Origin: Bradyrhizobium cenepequi
GTDB lineage: Bacteria > Pseudomonadota > Alphaproteobacteria > Rhizobiales > Xanthobacteraceae
Assembly: GCF_020329485.1 (NCBI RefSeq)
Contig: NZ_JAGKJI010000006.1
Location: 124,001-188,000, forward strand
Reading direction: 5' to 3'
DNA length: 64,000 nucleotides
Shown here: piece by piece, positions 38,874-46,336 of the stretch
Numbering within the stretch: the stretch's first letter is position 1
How the letters are laid out: the number at the start of each line of letters is the position of its first letter
Position numbers and translations under genes: made by a program
The notes under the pieces: model-generated
Told to the model about the DNA's origin: nothing
The model's database searches: none
What the model saw: the letters and a program-made list of their open reading frames with translations, nothing else

Positions 38874-39558
38874 AGCTAGAATTTCTGGCCGCATCGGCGG
38901 TCTTGTCGTCGTCGGCCATCCGGTATCGGACCAGAAGCTGGCAGCGCGACAGGAACGTCTTGCTCGCCGGGCCCGCGAGCAGGGCAGCATGTATCACATT
39001 TGACCGGCCCAGTGCCAAATCCAATTCTGCCGATGTCAGCGCGGTGACGACAGATATTTTCAACGAATCTTCGTCTTTTCCGCTCCTTTGCCGCAGGATC
39101 GCGTCCAATTTGCGGACTCCGTCAGGGGCCGCATCGGAAGCATGGATCAGGCTCAGGGGTCTTTCCCGCTGCGACAACGCGTCCTCGACCTTGCCGAAGC
39201 CGGAAACGGCCCGGCCGGCCTTGGCGGCCATGGCCAGCGCCTCGATGACACTGCGAACCAGCAGCGCTTCGGTATCATCGGGCAGAGTTGCCGCGACGCG
39301 GACGTCGCGCTTGAAACCCCGCTTAAACTGGTGACGGCGCACCGCTTCTGCAACCGTGCGGCGCGAGGCGGAAAGCCAAAGGCCGCGACCCGGCAGCTTC
39401 CGTTTCACATCGGCGACCACCTCGCCGGTGGGGGCGACGACGAAGCGGATCAGCTCGTCGATCGGGCGCACCTCGCGGTTGACCGCGCACATCCGCATGG
39501 TCGCGGACTTTCCGGTCCGCGGCCCATGATCCAGATCGGGGTCAGCCATTGCGAGCAT
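38872..39558 (-). CDS. ylxR: YlxR-family RNA-binding protein with L7Ae-like tail
   Basis: It has 228 residues (225 from the nearer ATG at 39549). The YlxR/DUF448 domain is in MRMCAVNREVRPIDELIRFV and GRGLWLSASRRTVAEAV. The second half (about 100-205) reads like an L7Ae-type RNA-binding domain, with an Ala-rich helix and LDLALGRSNVIHAALL. It sits between nusA and infB, as YlxR genes do; it is thought to affect transcription or RNase P, but its role in this group is unsettled. Confidence 0.88.
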   Translation of the reverse strand: MLAMADPDLDHGPRTGKSATMRMCAVNREVRPIDELIRFVVAPTGEVVADVKRKLPGRGLWLSASRRTVAEAVRRHQFKRGFKRDVRVAATLPDDTEALLVRSVIEALAMAAKAGRAVSGFGKVEDALSQRERPLSLIHASDAAPDGVRKLDAILRQRSGKDEDSLKISVVTALTSAELDLALGRSNVIHAALLAGPASKTFLSRCQLLVRYRMADDDKTADAARNSS

Positions 39559-39573
39559 GCGTTCCGCATCTCC

Positions 39574-41184
39574 TTAAGCCGTCGGTTCTTCGGCGGCTTC
39601 CGTCTCGGCGTTCTCCTTGGCGAGGTCAGCCTCGGTGATCCAGCCGGCTTTCACGCGGGCCTGCATGATCATCGCCTCGGCTTCCTCGCGCGAGACATCG
39701 ATTCCGTCGAGGAACCCGCTGTGCTTGGTCGTTTCGCCGCCGTCCTTGCGCTCGGTCCAGCCGACCAGATCGTCGGTGGCGCAGCCGGCGAGATCCTCGA
39801 CGGTCTTGACGTCGTTCTCGCCAAGCTTGACCAGCATCTTCGAGGTCATGCCGGGAACGGTCTTCATGGCATCCTCGACGCCGAGTTCCTTGCGCTTGAC
39901 TTCCAGTTCCGACTCAAGCCGATCCAGATATTCCTTGGCGCGGTTTTGCAGTTCCGTCGCGGTTTCCTCGTCGAAACCTTCGATGCCGGCGAGTTCCTTG
40001 ACATCCACCAGCGCCAGTTCCTCGACCGAGGTGAAGCCCTCCGAGGCCAAGAGCTGGCCAACGACCTCGTCGACATTGAGCGCTTCCATGAAGACGCGGG
40101 TCGAATTCTCGAAGTCGGCCTGGCGGCGCTCGGACTCTTCCTGCTCGGTCAGGATGTCGATATCCCAGCCGGTGAGCTGCGAGGCGAGGCGGACATTCTG
40201 GCCGCGGCGGCCGATCGCCAGCGAAAGCTGGTTGTTGGTGTCGGGCACCACGACCTCGATCCGCTCGCGCTCCTCGTCGATCACGACTTTGGCGACTTCG
40301 GCCGGCGCCAGCGCGTTGACGACGAAGGTCGCGATGTCGGGCGACCACGGGATGATGTCGATCTTCTCGCCCTGCAATTCGTTGACCACGGCCTGCACGC
40401 GCGAACCGCGCATGCCGACGCAGGCGCCGACCGGATCGACCGACGAATCCCGCGAGATCACGCCGATCTTGGCGCGCGAGCCGGGATCGCGGGCCACCGC
40501 CTTGATCTCGACGATGCCGTCATAGATCTCGGGCACTTCCTGCGCGAACAGTTTCGCCATGAATTGCGGATGGGTGCGCGACAGGAAGATCTGCGGGCCC
40601 CGCGTCTCGCGGCGGACGTCGAAGATGTAGGCGCGGACACGGTCGCCGTTGCGGAACACTTCGCGCGGCAGCATCTCGTCGCGGCGGATAATGGCTTCGC
40701 CACGGCCGAGGTCGACGATCACGCTGCCATATTCGACGCGCTTGACGACGCCGTTGACGATGTCGCCGATGCGGTCCTTGAATTCCTGGTACTGCCGGTC
40801 GCGCTCGGCCTCGCGCACCTTCTGCACGATCACCTGCTTGGCCGATTGCGCGGCGATGCGGCCGTATTCGAGCGGCGGCAGGGTGTCGGCGATGGTGTCG
40901 CCGACCCGGGCGCCGGGATTGGCGCGCTGCGCATCGGCGAGCGAAATCTGGTTGGAAGAATTCTCGACCACGTCGACCACCAGCATGTGGCGCGACAGCC
41001 GGAGCTCGCCCTTCTTGGGGTCGATCTCGGCATGGACGTCGGTCTCGCTACCGTATCGGGCGCGCGCCGCTTTCGCGATCGCGTCCTCCATCGCGGCGAT
41101 CACGATGCCGCGGTCGATCGATTTTTCGCGCGCGACGGCGTCGGCGATCTGCAGCAGTTCAAGTCGGTTGGCGCTGACTGCCAT
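39574..41184 (-). CDS. nusA: NusA, transcription elongation/termination factor
   Basis: NusA binds RNA polymerase and nascent RNA, influencing pausing, termination and antitermination. It has 536 residues. The polymerase-binding N-domain is followed by S1 (about 130-200, VNGVVKRVEYGSVIVDLGRG), KH1 and KH2 (GMRGSRVQAVVNELQGEKID, GRRGQNVRLASQL), then two helix-hairpin-helix acidic repeats to the C-terminus. It is 3 bases from rimP. Confidence 0.97.
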   Translation of the reverse strand: MAVSANRLELLQIADAVAREKSIDRGIVIAAMEDAIAKAARARYGSETDVHAEIDPKKGELRLSRHMLVVDVVENSSNQISLADAQRANPGARVGDTIADTLPPLEYGRIAAQSAKQVIVQKVREAERDRQYQEFKDRIGDIVNGVVKRVEYGSVIVDLGRGEAIIRRDEMLPREVFRNGDRVRAYIFDVRRETRGPQIFLSRTHPQFMAKLFAQEVPEIYDGIVEIKAVARDPGSRAKIGVISRDSSVDPVGACVGMRGSRVQAVVNELQGEKIDIIPWSPDIATFVVNALAPAEVAKVVIDEERERIEVVVPDTNNQLSLAIGRRGQNVRLASQLTGWDIDILTEQEESERRQADFENSTRVFMEALNVDEVVGQLLASEGFTSVEELALVDVKELAGIEGFDEETATELQNRAKEYLDRLESELEVKRKELGVEDAMKTVPGMTSKMLVKLGENDVKTVEDLAGCATDDLVGWTERKDGGETTKHSGFLDGIDVSREEAEAMIMQARVKAGWITEADLAKENAETEAAEEPTA

Positions 41185-41186
41185 GG

Positions 41187-41972
41187 CTAGTCTCCTTCGT
41201 CAGGCTCGGTCTCGCCCCGGCGCAGCCGTTCGGCGGCGAGGCGGTGTTGTTTGGTGTTCTTCGGGGCGGGCTTCTTGCCGGTCCCTTGTTTCGGCTTATC
41301 GCTCTTGCTCGGATCGCTTTTCTTCGCGTGCGTGGGCTGCGCCTTCGCATGCGCGGGTTGTGGCGGGTCCAGCCCCAGTTCGCGGCGCAACTCGCGCTCC
41401 TGAGCCTTGCCGCGCCGCATCGATTCGGCGATCAGCTCGTCGGTCAGCACCAGCCTCGCTTCGGCGAAGTCTTCCATCGCCAGCAAGATCTCCGCATCCT
41501 CGCCCTCGCGTGTGTCATCCCGATGTAGGCGCACCGCATCGCCTTCGACCCCTTTCAGGATGCCGCGGAACCGCTTGCGGCCTTGATGCGCCACCGCCAT
41601 CTCGATCTTGACGAGGTGCCCGGCGTAGCGCTCGAAATCCGAGCGCCGCACCAGGGGCCGGTCGATACCCGGCGAGGAGATCTCCAGCCGATAAGCCCGG
41701 TCGATCGGATCGGCGATATCGAGCACCGGCGACAGCGCGCGCGAGATTGCCTCGCAATCCTCGATCTGCATCGAGCCGTCCGGCCGTTCCGCCATGATCT
41801 GCACGGTGCAGCCGGCTTCGCCCGTGATCTTGATCCGCACCAGGCGGTAGCCCAGTCCCTGCAGCACCGGGGTAGCAACTGCCGACACGCGCGCCGCAGC
41901 GCCCGGCTCGACGACGAGCCGCGGCTCGGCGAGCAGTTCGACATTGACGGAACCAGCGGTTGGATCGGTCAT
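41187..41972 (-). CDS. rimP: RimP, ribosome maturation factor
   Basis: RimP aids 30S assembly around S12. ATG 41972 ([10 protein letters not shown]) gives 261 residues, preferred to a TTG upstream. The core has [24 protein letters not shown] and [14 protein letters not shown]. From about 195 on there is a long basic, low-complexity tail rich in Lys, Pro and His ([20 protein letters not shown]), longer than in E. coli RimP and probably an RNA-binding extension. It heads the rimP-nusA-ylxR-infB operon. Confidence 0.95.
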   Translation of the reverse strand: MTDPTAGSVNVELLAEPRLVVEPGAAARVSAVATPVLQGLGYRLVRIKITGEAGCTVQIMAERPDGSMQIEDCEAISRALSPVLDIADPIDRAYRLEISSPGIDRPLVRRSDFERYAGHLVKIEMAVAHQGRKRFRGILKGVEGDAVRLHRDDTREGEDAEILLAMEDFAEARLVLTDELIAESMRRGKAQERELRRELGLDPPQPAHAKAQPTHAKKSDPSKSDKPKQGTGKKPAPKNTKQHRLAAERLRRGETEPDEGD

Positions 41973-42035
41973 ATCCAGGATCAAAGATACGTCTTGAGCT
42001 GTCGGTTCTGTTGGTTAGCCGGTCTTTGCCGGCGT

Positions 42036-42136
42036 CGGATCATGATCCGATCACGCAAAATCGGGTCATGATCCTATCTCGTATTTGAGCATGATCCTTG
42101 CGGACAACAGGCTTCCGCTCTTCCGGTTCATGCTCT
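42036..42136. repeat. Two adjoining GATCATGATC-type palindromes, family B
   Basis: GGATCATGATCCGATCACGC pairs with the reverse of TCGGGTCATGATCC (42036-42073); a second unit is GAGCATGATCC ... TCCGGTTCATGCTC (42088-42136). They lie between the rimP leader terminator and rimP. The same pair of elements recurs at 45487-45585. Confidence 0.8.
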
Positions 42137-42183
42137 GGTTGCGCCACCCAAACCGGACCAGGCTCGGCCGGGTTCGTTCGGGT

Positions 42184-42216
42184 AATAAAAAAGAGCGGGT
42201 CCCGAGGGGCCCACTC
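42184..42216 (-). terminator. Leader terminator upstream of rimP
   Basis: On the minus strand GAGTGGGCCCC, TC, GGGACCCGCTC then TTTTTTATT: a strong intrinsic terminator about 30 bases after the predicted start of transcription and 200 bases before rimP. Confidence 0.8.
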
Positions 42217-42247
42217 TCAATACGCGATCGTATGAGAACTTTAAGTC
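42184..42247 (-). ncRNA. Candidate leader or small RNA of the rimP operon
   Basis: A well-formed promoter and an intrinsic terminator define a transcript of about 60 bases. Before the terminator stem a second stem, TCTCATACG/CGTATTGAGA with one bulge, can form, and its right arm overlaps the start of the terminator arm (GAG). This allows alternative folding, as in an attenuator. The RNA could also be a stable small RNA. No known family was recognised. Confidence 0.5.
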
Positions 42248-42253
42248 GCTGCC

Positions 42254-42282
42254 GATATAGCGCTTTTCCCTCCGTCCGGCAA
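42254..42282 (-). promoter_or_regulatory. Sigma-70-type promoter for the rimP leader
   Basis: TTGCCG (-35), 17-base spacer, TATATC (-10) on the minus strand. The start of transcription would be near 42247. This is the best promoter match I saw in the window. The 130 bases from here to the DUF2336 gene hold no other visible feature. Confidence 0.65.
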
Positions 42283-42412
42283 GGGGCGGAGGCCACGGCC
42301 GAGCAAATTTGCGCTATCGGAAAGTTGGCCGCGAATGTCTAACGCTTCGTTCACGAACGCCACCTAGATTGCGGCGCAAAACCGACACGGCGGGGTCGGT
42401 TTAGGCAGGCTT

Positions 42413-43489
42413 ATGACGACGACAGCGACCGCGCTGATCCCTGAACTCGACGAGATCGTCCGTACCGGTGACCCCAAGCGCCGCGCCGAGGCCGCGCGCC
42501 GGATCGGCGAGCTGTTCCTGCAGGGGGCGGCGAGCTTCAGTACCGACCATATCGATCTGTTCGACGGTGTCCTGACCAGCCTGGTCCCTCACGCCGATCG
42601 CGACGCGCGGGCGGAGCTCGCCGAACGGCTGTCGCTGCTATCGAATGGGCCGCGCACGCTGATCGGGCAGCTTGCGCGCGAGGATGAGATTGCGATCGCC
42701 GGGCCGCTGCTGCGCCGATCTCCCGTCGTCGACGAGCACGTCCTGGTCGAAATCGCGCGTGAGAAGGGGCAGGAACATCTACTCGCGATGGCGGAGCGGC
42801 CGAAGCTCTCATCCGATCTGACCGACGTCATCGTCCGCCGCGGCGATCGCGACGTCGTCAGGCGCGCGGCGGGCAATGCCGGCGCTGAATTCTCGACGAG
42901 CGGCTATTCGACGCTGATCCGGCGCGCCAGCCAGGACAGCGTGCTGACGCTCGCCGTCGGTCAGCGCGCGGATTTATCGCCCGAGCAGTTGAAGGCGCTG
43001 GTGGCAGGCTCCGTTGAGATCGTCCGCCGCCGCCTGTTCGACGCGGTCAAGCCGGAGCGGCGCGCCGCGATCAAGCAGGCGATCAGCGAGATCAGCGGCA
43101 TGAGCGATAAGATCGACAGCGCGCACGATTTCGCGCCGGCACAGCGCACGATCCTCGCGTTGCATCACGCCAATCAATTGAACGAGGCCGCGCTGCTCGA
43201 CTTTGCCAAGTCCTTCAAATACGAGGAAGCGGTGTGCGCGCTGGCCGCGATGACCGGCGTCAAGATCGCAACGCTCGACCGCCTTATCACCGGCGACCGC
43301 TACGATCCCATCCTGATCGCGGGCAAGACCATTGGCCTTGAATGGGCCACCGTGCGCGCGCTGATCCTGCTTCGGCTCGGCCCCAACCGCGTCCCGTCGC
43401 CCGCCGACATCGAGAGCGCTCGGCTGAACTTCACTCGCCTGATGCCCTCCACCGCCCAGCGCGTAGCGGATTTCTGGAAGACGCGGTAG
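42413..43489 (+). CDS. DUF2336 protein
   Basis: It has 358 residues, mostly alpha-helical, of the alphaproteobacterial DUF2336 family, with HEAT-like repeating helices (RAEAARRIGELFL, DARAELAERLSLL). No signal peptide and no transmembrane helix are visible. The family function is not established; a scaffold role has been suggested by its fold only. It is divergent from the rimP operon across about 440 bases. Confidence 0.8.
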   Translation: MTTTATALIPELDEIVRTGDPKRRAEAARRIGELFLQGAASFSTDHIDLFDGVLTSLVPHADRDARAELAERLSLLSNGPRTLIGQLAREDEIAIAGPLLRRSPVVDEHVLVEIAREKGQEHLLAMAERPKLSSDLTDVIVRRGDRDVVRRAAGNAGAEFSTSGYSTLIRRASQDSVLTLAVGQRADLSPEQLKALVAGSVEIVRRRLFDAVKPERRAAIKQAISEISGMSDKIDSAHDFAPAQRTILALHHANQLNEAALLDFAKSFKYEEAVCALAAMTGVKIATLDRLITGDRYDPILIAGKTIGLEWATVRALILLRLGPNRVPSPADIESARLNFTRLMPSTAQRVADFWKTR

Positions 43490-43501
43490 TCGCTATCTCT
43501 T

Positions 43502-43606
43502 TGTCATTCCGGAGCACGCGCAGCGTGAGCCCGGAATCCATTTCTCCGCCCGCGCAAGTGGTTCAATGGATTCCGGGCTCGTGCTCCGCACGCCCCGGAA
43601 TGACGG
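43502..43606. repeat. Palindromic repeat, family C, copy 1
   Basis: TGTCATTCCGGAGCACGCGC plus GAGCCCGGAATCCATTTC pairs with ATGGATTCCGGGCTCGTGCT plus CCCCGGAATGACG. A second copy is at 60452-60557 and a fragment at 52196-52228. It lies between convergent DUF2336 and trmB. Confidence 0.85.
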
Positions 43607-43607
43607 C

Positions 43608-44348
43608 TCAACCTGTCCGGCGAAACCGCAAATACGTCGCGCGTCGTCCCTCGCGCTCGGCTTTGGCGCCGTAGCGCGTCATCGTGTAATCGGGCCAGGG
43701 CGCCTGCCAGTCGGAGGCGCGCTCGGCGGTCCAGGTGAAGTCGGGCGACCGCATCAGGTGCCATAGCGTCCAGGCGCAGTAATCGTCGATGTCGCTGACG
43801 AAGCGGAATTCGCCGCCCGCTTTGAGGATGCGCGCCATTGCGGCGACGGTGGCGTCCTGGACAAAGCGGCGCTTCCAGTGCCGCCGCTTGGGCCAGGGAT
43901 CGGGATGGATCAGGTCGATGCGCCGCATCGACTGCGACGGTGCCCACGCGAGCAGCTCGGCGGCGTCGCCCGCGAACAGGCGGATGTTGCCGATATTGTG
44001 CGCCTCGATCTGGGTCAGGATCTTGGCCATCCCGTTGACATAGGGCTCGCAGCCGATGAAGCCGATATTCGGAAACGCGCGGGCCTCGGCGACGAGATGC
44101 TCGCCGCCGCCAAATCCGATTTCGAGCCTGATATCCTCAATATTGTCATCGAACAGTTCGGTGAGGCTGGCCGGCGCACGGCTTGCGATGTCGAGCGCCA
44201 GATGCGGCAGCAAATGCTCGATCAGGTCGGCCTGATGCGCGCGCAGCCTGTGGCCCTTGCGTCGTCCGAAGAATGAGCCATGCGCATGCGCGTTCGCGCC
44301 GTCGTTCGGCGGTGCATCGCGATCGTGATGGCGCGCGGCGTTCATCAT
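43608..44348 (-). CDS. trmB: TrmB, tRNA m7G46 methyltransferase
   Basis: It methylates guanine 46 of tRNA. It has 246 residues. The SAM motif is IGFGGGEHL and the family signature RIDLIHPDPWPKRRHWKRRF is complete. The start ATG 44348 overlaps the upstream peptidase stop in an ATGA junction. A His/Arg-rich N-terminal 30 residues precede the core. Confidence 0.95.
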   Translation of the reverse strand: MMNAARHHDRDAPPNDGANAHAHGSFFGRRKGHRLRAHQADLIEHLLPHLALDIASRAPASLTELFDDNIEDIRLEIGFGGGEHLVAEARAFPNIGFIGCEPYVNGMAKILTQIEAHNIGNIRLFAGDAAELLAWAPSQSMRRIDLIHPDPWPKRRHWKRRFVQDATVAAMARILKAGGEFRFVSDIDDYCAWTLWHLMRSPDFTWTAERASDWQAPWPDYTMTRYGAKAEREGRRATYLRFRRTG

Positions 44349-45469
44349 CGCAGCGTCTGGTAAAGCTGATAGAGCAGCCGCGCCCGCGGCTCGATCGATG
44401 AGATGTACATCTGCTCATAATGGGTATGCGCGCCCTTGCCGTCCACGCCGAGGCCGTTGAGCGTCGCCCTATGCAGCGCCGTGAAATTGCCGTCGGAGCC
44501 GCCGCCGGTCGAGGCGTCCACGAGGTCGAAGCCGATCTCGGCCGCGAGCGCCCTGGCGTGCTCGTAGAGTGCCGCGCCGGCGCTGGTCTTCTCGTAAGGG
44601 GGCCGGTTCAGTTCGCCGACCACATGCACGCTGACGCCGTCGGTGCGCGATTTCAGATTGAGGATCTTCGGCACCAGCGCTTCGGCGTCGGCGGTGGTCG
44701 GCACGCGCATGTCGACCTCGGCATAGGCCTCTTCCGCAATCACGTTCGGCTTGGTGCCGCCTCTGACGACTCCGACGTTGACGGTGATGCCGCGCGTCAG
44801 ATCGTTCATCGCCTCGACCGTCTGGATGATGTTGCCGAGCTCGCAGATTGCGCTGCGGCCGTCCTCGGGCCGTGTACCGGCGTGCGAGGGCACGCCCTTG
44901 ATGAAGATCTCGAAGCGGGCGACGCCCTTGCGGCCGGTGACGATCTTGCCGCCATCACGCGCCGGCTCGGTCACCAGCACATATTTGGCTTTGCGGCCCT
45001 CGGCTTCGATCAGCGCCCGTGAGGTCGGGCTGCCGATCTCCTCGTCGGAAACGTAGAGCTGCGTGACGCCGAGCGGCGAGCGCGCGCCGTTGGCGCAAAT
45101 TTCCCTGAAGGCGTGGTAGGCGAGAAAGGCACCGCCCTTCATGTCGTAGATGCCGGGGCCGAAGGCGCTGTCGCCGTCGATGCCAAATGGCAAGCGCTGG
45201 ATGAATCTGAGAGGGTGCACTGTATCCAGATGGCTCAGCACCAGGATTCCCGGTGCGTCCTGGCCCCAGGCCGAACGCGCGACGAGATGATCGCCGCATC
45301 CGTTCTGGCCGGCGATCCGCTCAAGTGTGGCCGGTAGGCCGCGATAGCCTTCGGCGACGAGATCGGCGAGCTTGTTGATCTGTTCGGGCGCTTCCGTCGG
45401 CGTCTCGATCTCCACCCAGCGGCGGATGCCGTCGAGAATCTCCGCAGGATTGAAGGATGTGGTGGTCAT
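44345..45469 (-). CDS. M20-family metallopeptidase (carboxypeptidase G2-like)
   Basis: It has 374 residues from ATG 45469 (MTTTSFNPAEIL). Zinc-site texts are LSHLDTVHPL, YDMKGG and SDEEIGSPTSR, with the GVPSHAGTRPEDGRSA dimer-domain motif and a His near the end (GKGAHTHYEQM). The nearest known group is glutamate carboxypeptidase/CPG2. No signal peptide is seen. The frame opens further upstream, but those 24 codons are a repeat (MFEHDLFGKPV) and not part of the gene. It sits in the slot where metK is often found in rhizobia. Confidence 0.88.
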   Translation of the reverse strand: MTTTSFNPAEILDGIRRWVEIETPTEAPEQINKLADLVAEGYRGLPATLERIAGQNGCGDHLVARSAWGQDAPGILVLSHLDTVHPLRFIQRLPFGIDGDSAFGPGIYDMKGGAFLAYHAFREICANGARSPLGVTQLYVSDEEIGSPTSRALIEAEGRKAKYVLVTEPARDGGKIVTGRKGVARFEIFIKGVPSHAGTRPEDGRSAICELGNIIQTVEAMNDLTRGITVNVGVVRGGTKPNVIAEEAYAEVDMRVPTTADAEALVPKILNLKSRTDGVSVHVVGELNRPPYEKTSAGAALYEHARALAAEIGFDLVDASTGGGSDGNFTALHRATLNGLGVDGKGAHTHYEQMYISSIEPRARLLYQLYQTLR

Positions 45470-45486
45470 TGGTCCGCCGGTATCTA

Positions 45487-45585
45487 GAGCATGATCCGGA
45501 AAAGTGGAAACCGGTTTTCCGAAAAGATCATGCTCAAACAAATAGATGAGATCATGATCCGATTACGTCTAATCGGATCATGATC
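45487..45585. repeat. Double palindrome, families B, upstream of the M20 peptidase
   Basis: GAGCATGATCCGGAAAAGTG plus GAAACCGG and TTTTCCGAAAAGATCATGCTC at 45487-45535; then a perfect palindrome GATCATGATCCGATTA, CGTC, TAATCGGATCATGATC at 45550-45585. The peptidase start lies 18 bases away. Confidence 0.9.
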
Positions 45586-45663
45586 TGGAAACGATTGAAC
45601 CAACGTCATGCCCCCGCGCCGGCGGGCGCGTCAATCGCCATGTCGCGGGAATGATGACGACGA

Positions 45664-46080
45664 TCAGCGCTTGTCAGGGCCTTCGCGGGCGGCGATCTGT
45701 TCGACCAGTTCGACGATGCTGCGGCGGAGCTTGGCGTCGGCGATGCGCGTGAAGGCGCGCGTCAGCGCCAGTCCTTCGGAGGTCGCGAGAAAATCCGAAA
45801 CGTAGCTGGGTGAGGCACCTTCGCTGAAGCCTTCCGCGGTTGCCGATCCGCTTGGTCCGCCGTCGAACAGGAACGAGACCGGCACCTGCAGGATTTCGGA
45901 AATTTGTTGCAGTCGGCTGGCGCCGACGCGGTTGGTGCCCTTCTCGTATTTCTGAACCTGCTGGAAGGTGAGGCCGAGCTTTTCTCCCAGCTTTTCCTGG
46001 CTCATGCCCAACATGATCCGCCGCATGCGGACACGGCTGCCGACATATTTGTCAACAGGATTGGGCGCTTTGGTGGACAT
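45664..46080 (-). CDS. XRE-family helix-turn-helix regulator (PraR-like)
   Basis: It has 138 residues. The HTH is IMLGMSQEKLGEKLGLTFQQVQKYEKGTN, in the same form as rhizobial PraR and related cell-cycle or symbiosis regulators. After a Gly/Ser linker, a C-terminal helix (about 100-135) may form the dimer. In R. leguminosarum PraR affects biofilm and quorum sensing. Orthology here is suggested by the sequence and by the lnt neighbour, not proven. The 256 bases between this gene and lnt hold nothing I can name. Confidence 0.85.
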   Translation of the reverse strand: MSTKAPNPVDKYVGSRVRMRRIMLGMSQEKLGEKLGLTFQQVQKYEKGTNRVGASRLQQISEILQVPVSFLFDGGPSGSATAEGFSEGASPSYVSDFLATSEGLALTRAFTRIADAKLRRSIVELVEQIAAREGPDKR

Positions 46081-46336
46081 CTCTTGACTCTCCTGGAAGG
46101 ATTACGCGCCCGGCGGGATGAGGCAAAACGGGCATGGAGTATGCCTCAGGCGCCGGTATCGTCAAAATCCTGCGAGGAGGATCGAGGACGAATGCGGACA
46201 ATTTGAGCAACTGCGCTGGCTGGATTTCACGTCGGCTTGGAACTGTAGAATGCGAATGACGCGGTCGTTCTGTCAACTGGGGAAGCGTGCCGGCGAGATT
46301 TTTCCTTGCACAGGCAACCATCGAGCGACGCAGGCG

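Noticed and set aside
36019..39003. Plus-strand frames across infB and ylxR
   Set aside because: They are shadows; infB and ylxR are clear on the minus strand.
45470..45541. An extended N-terminus of the M20 peptidase
   Set aside because: It is translated repeat DNA; the family alignment begins at ATG 45469.
46081..46336. SAM riboswitch upstream of the HTH gene
   Set aside because: I looked because metK often lies nearby in rhizobia, but no conserved fold or metK was found.
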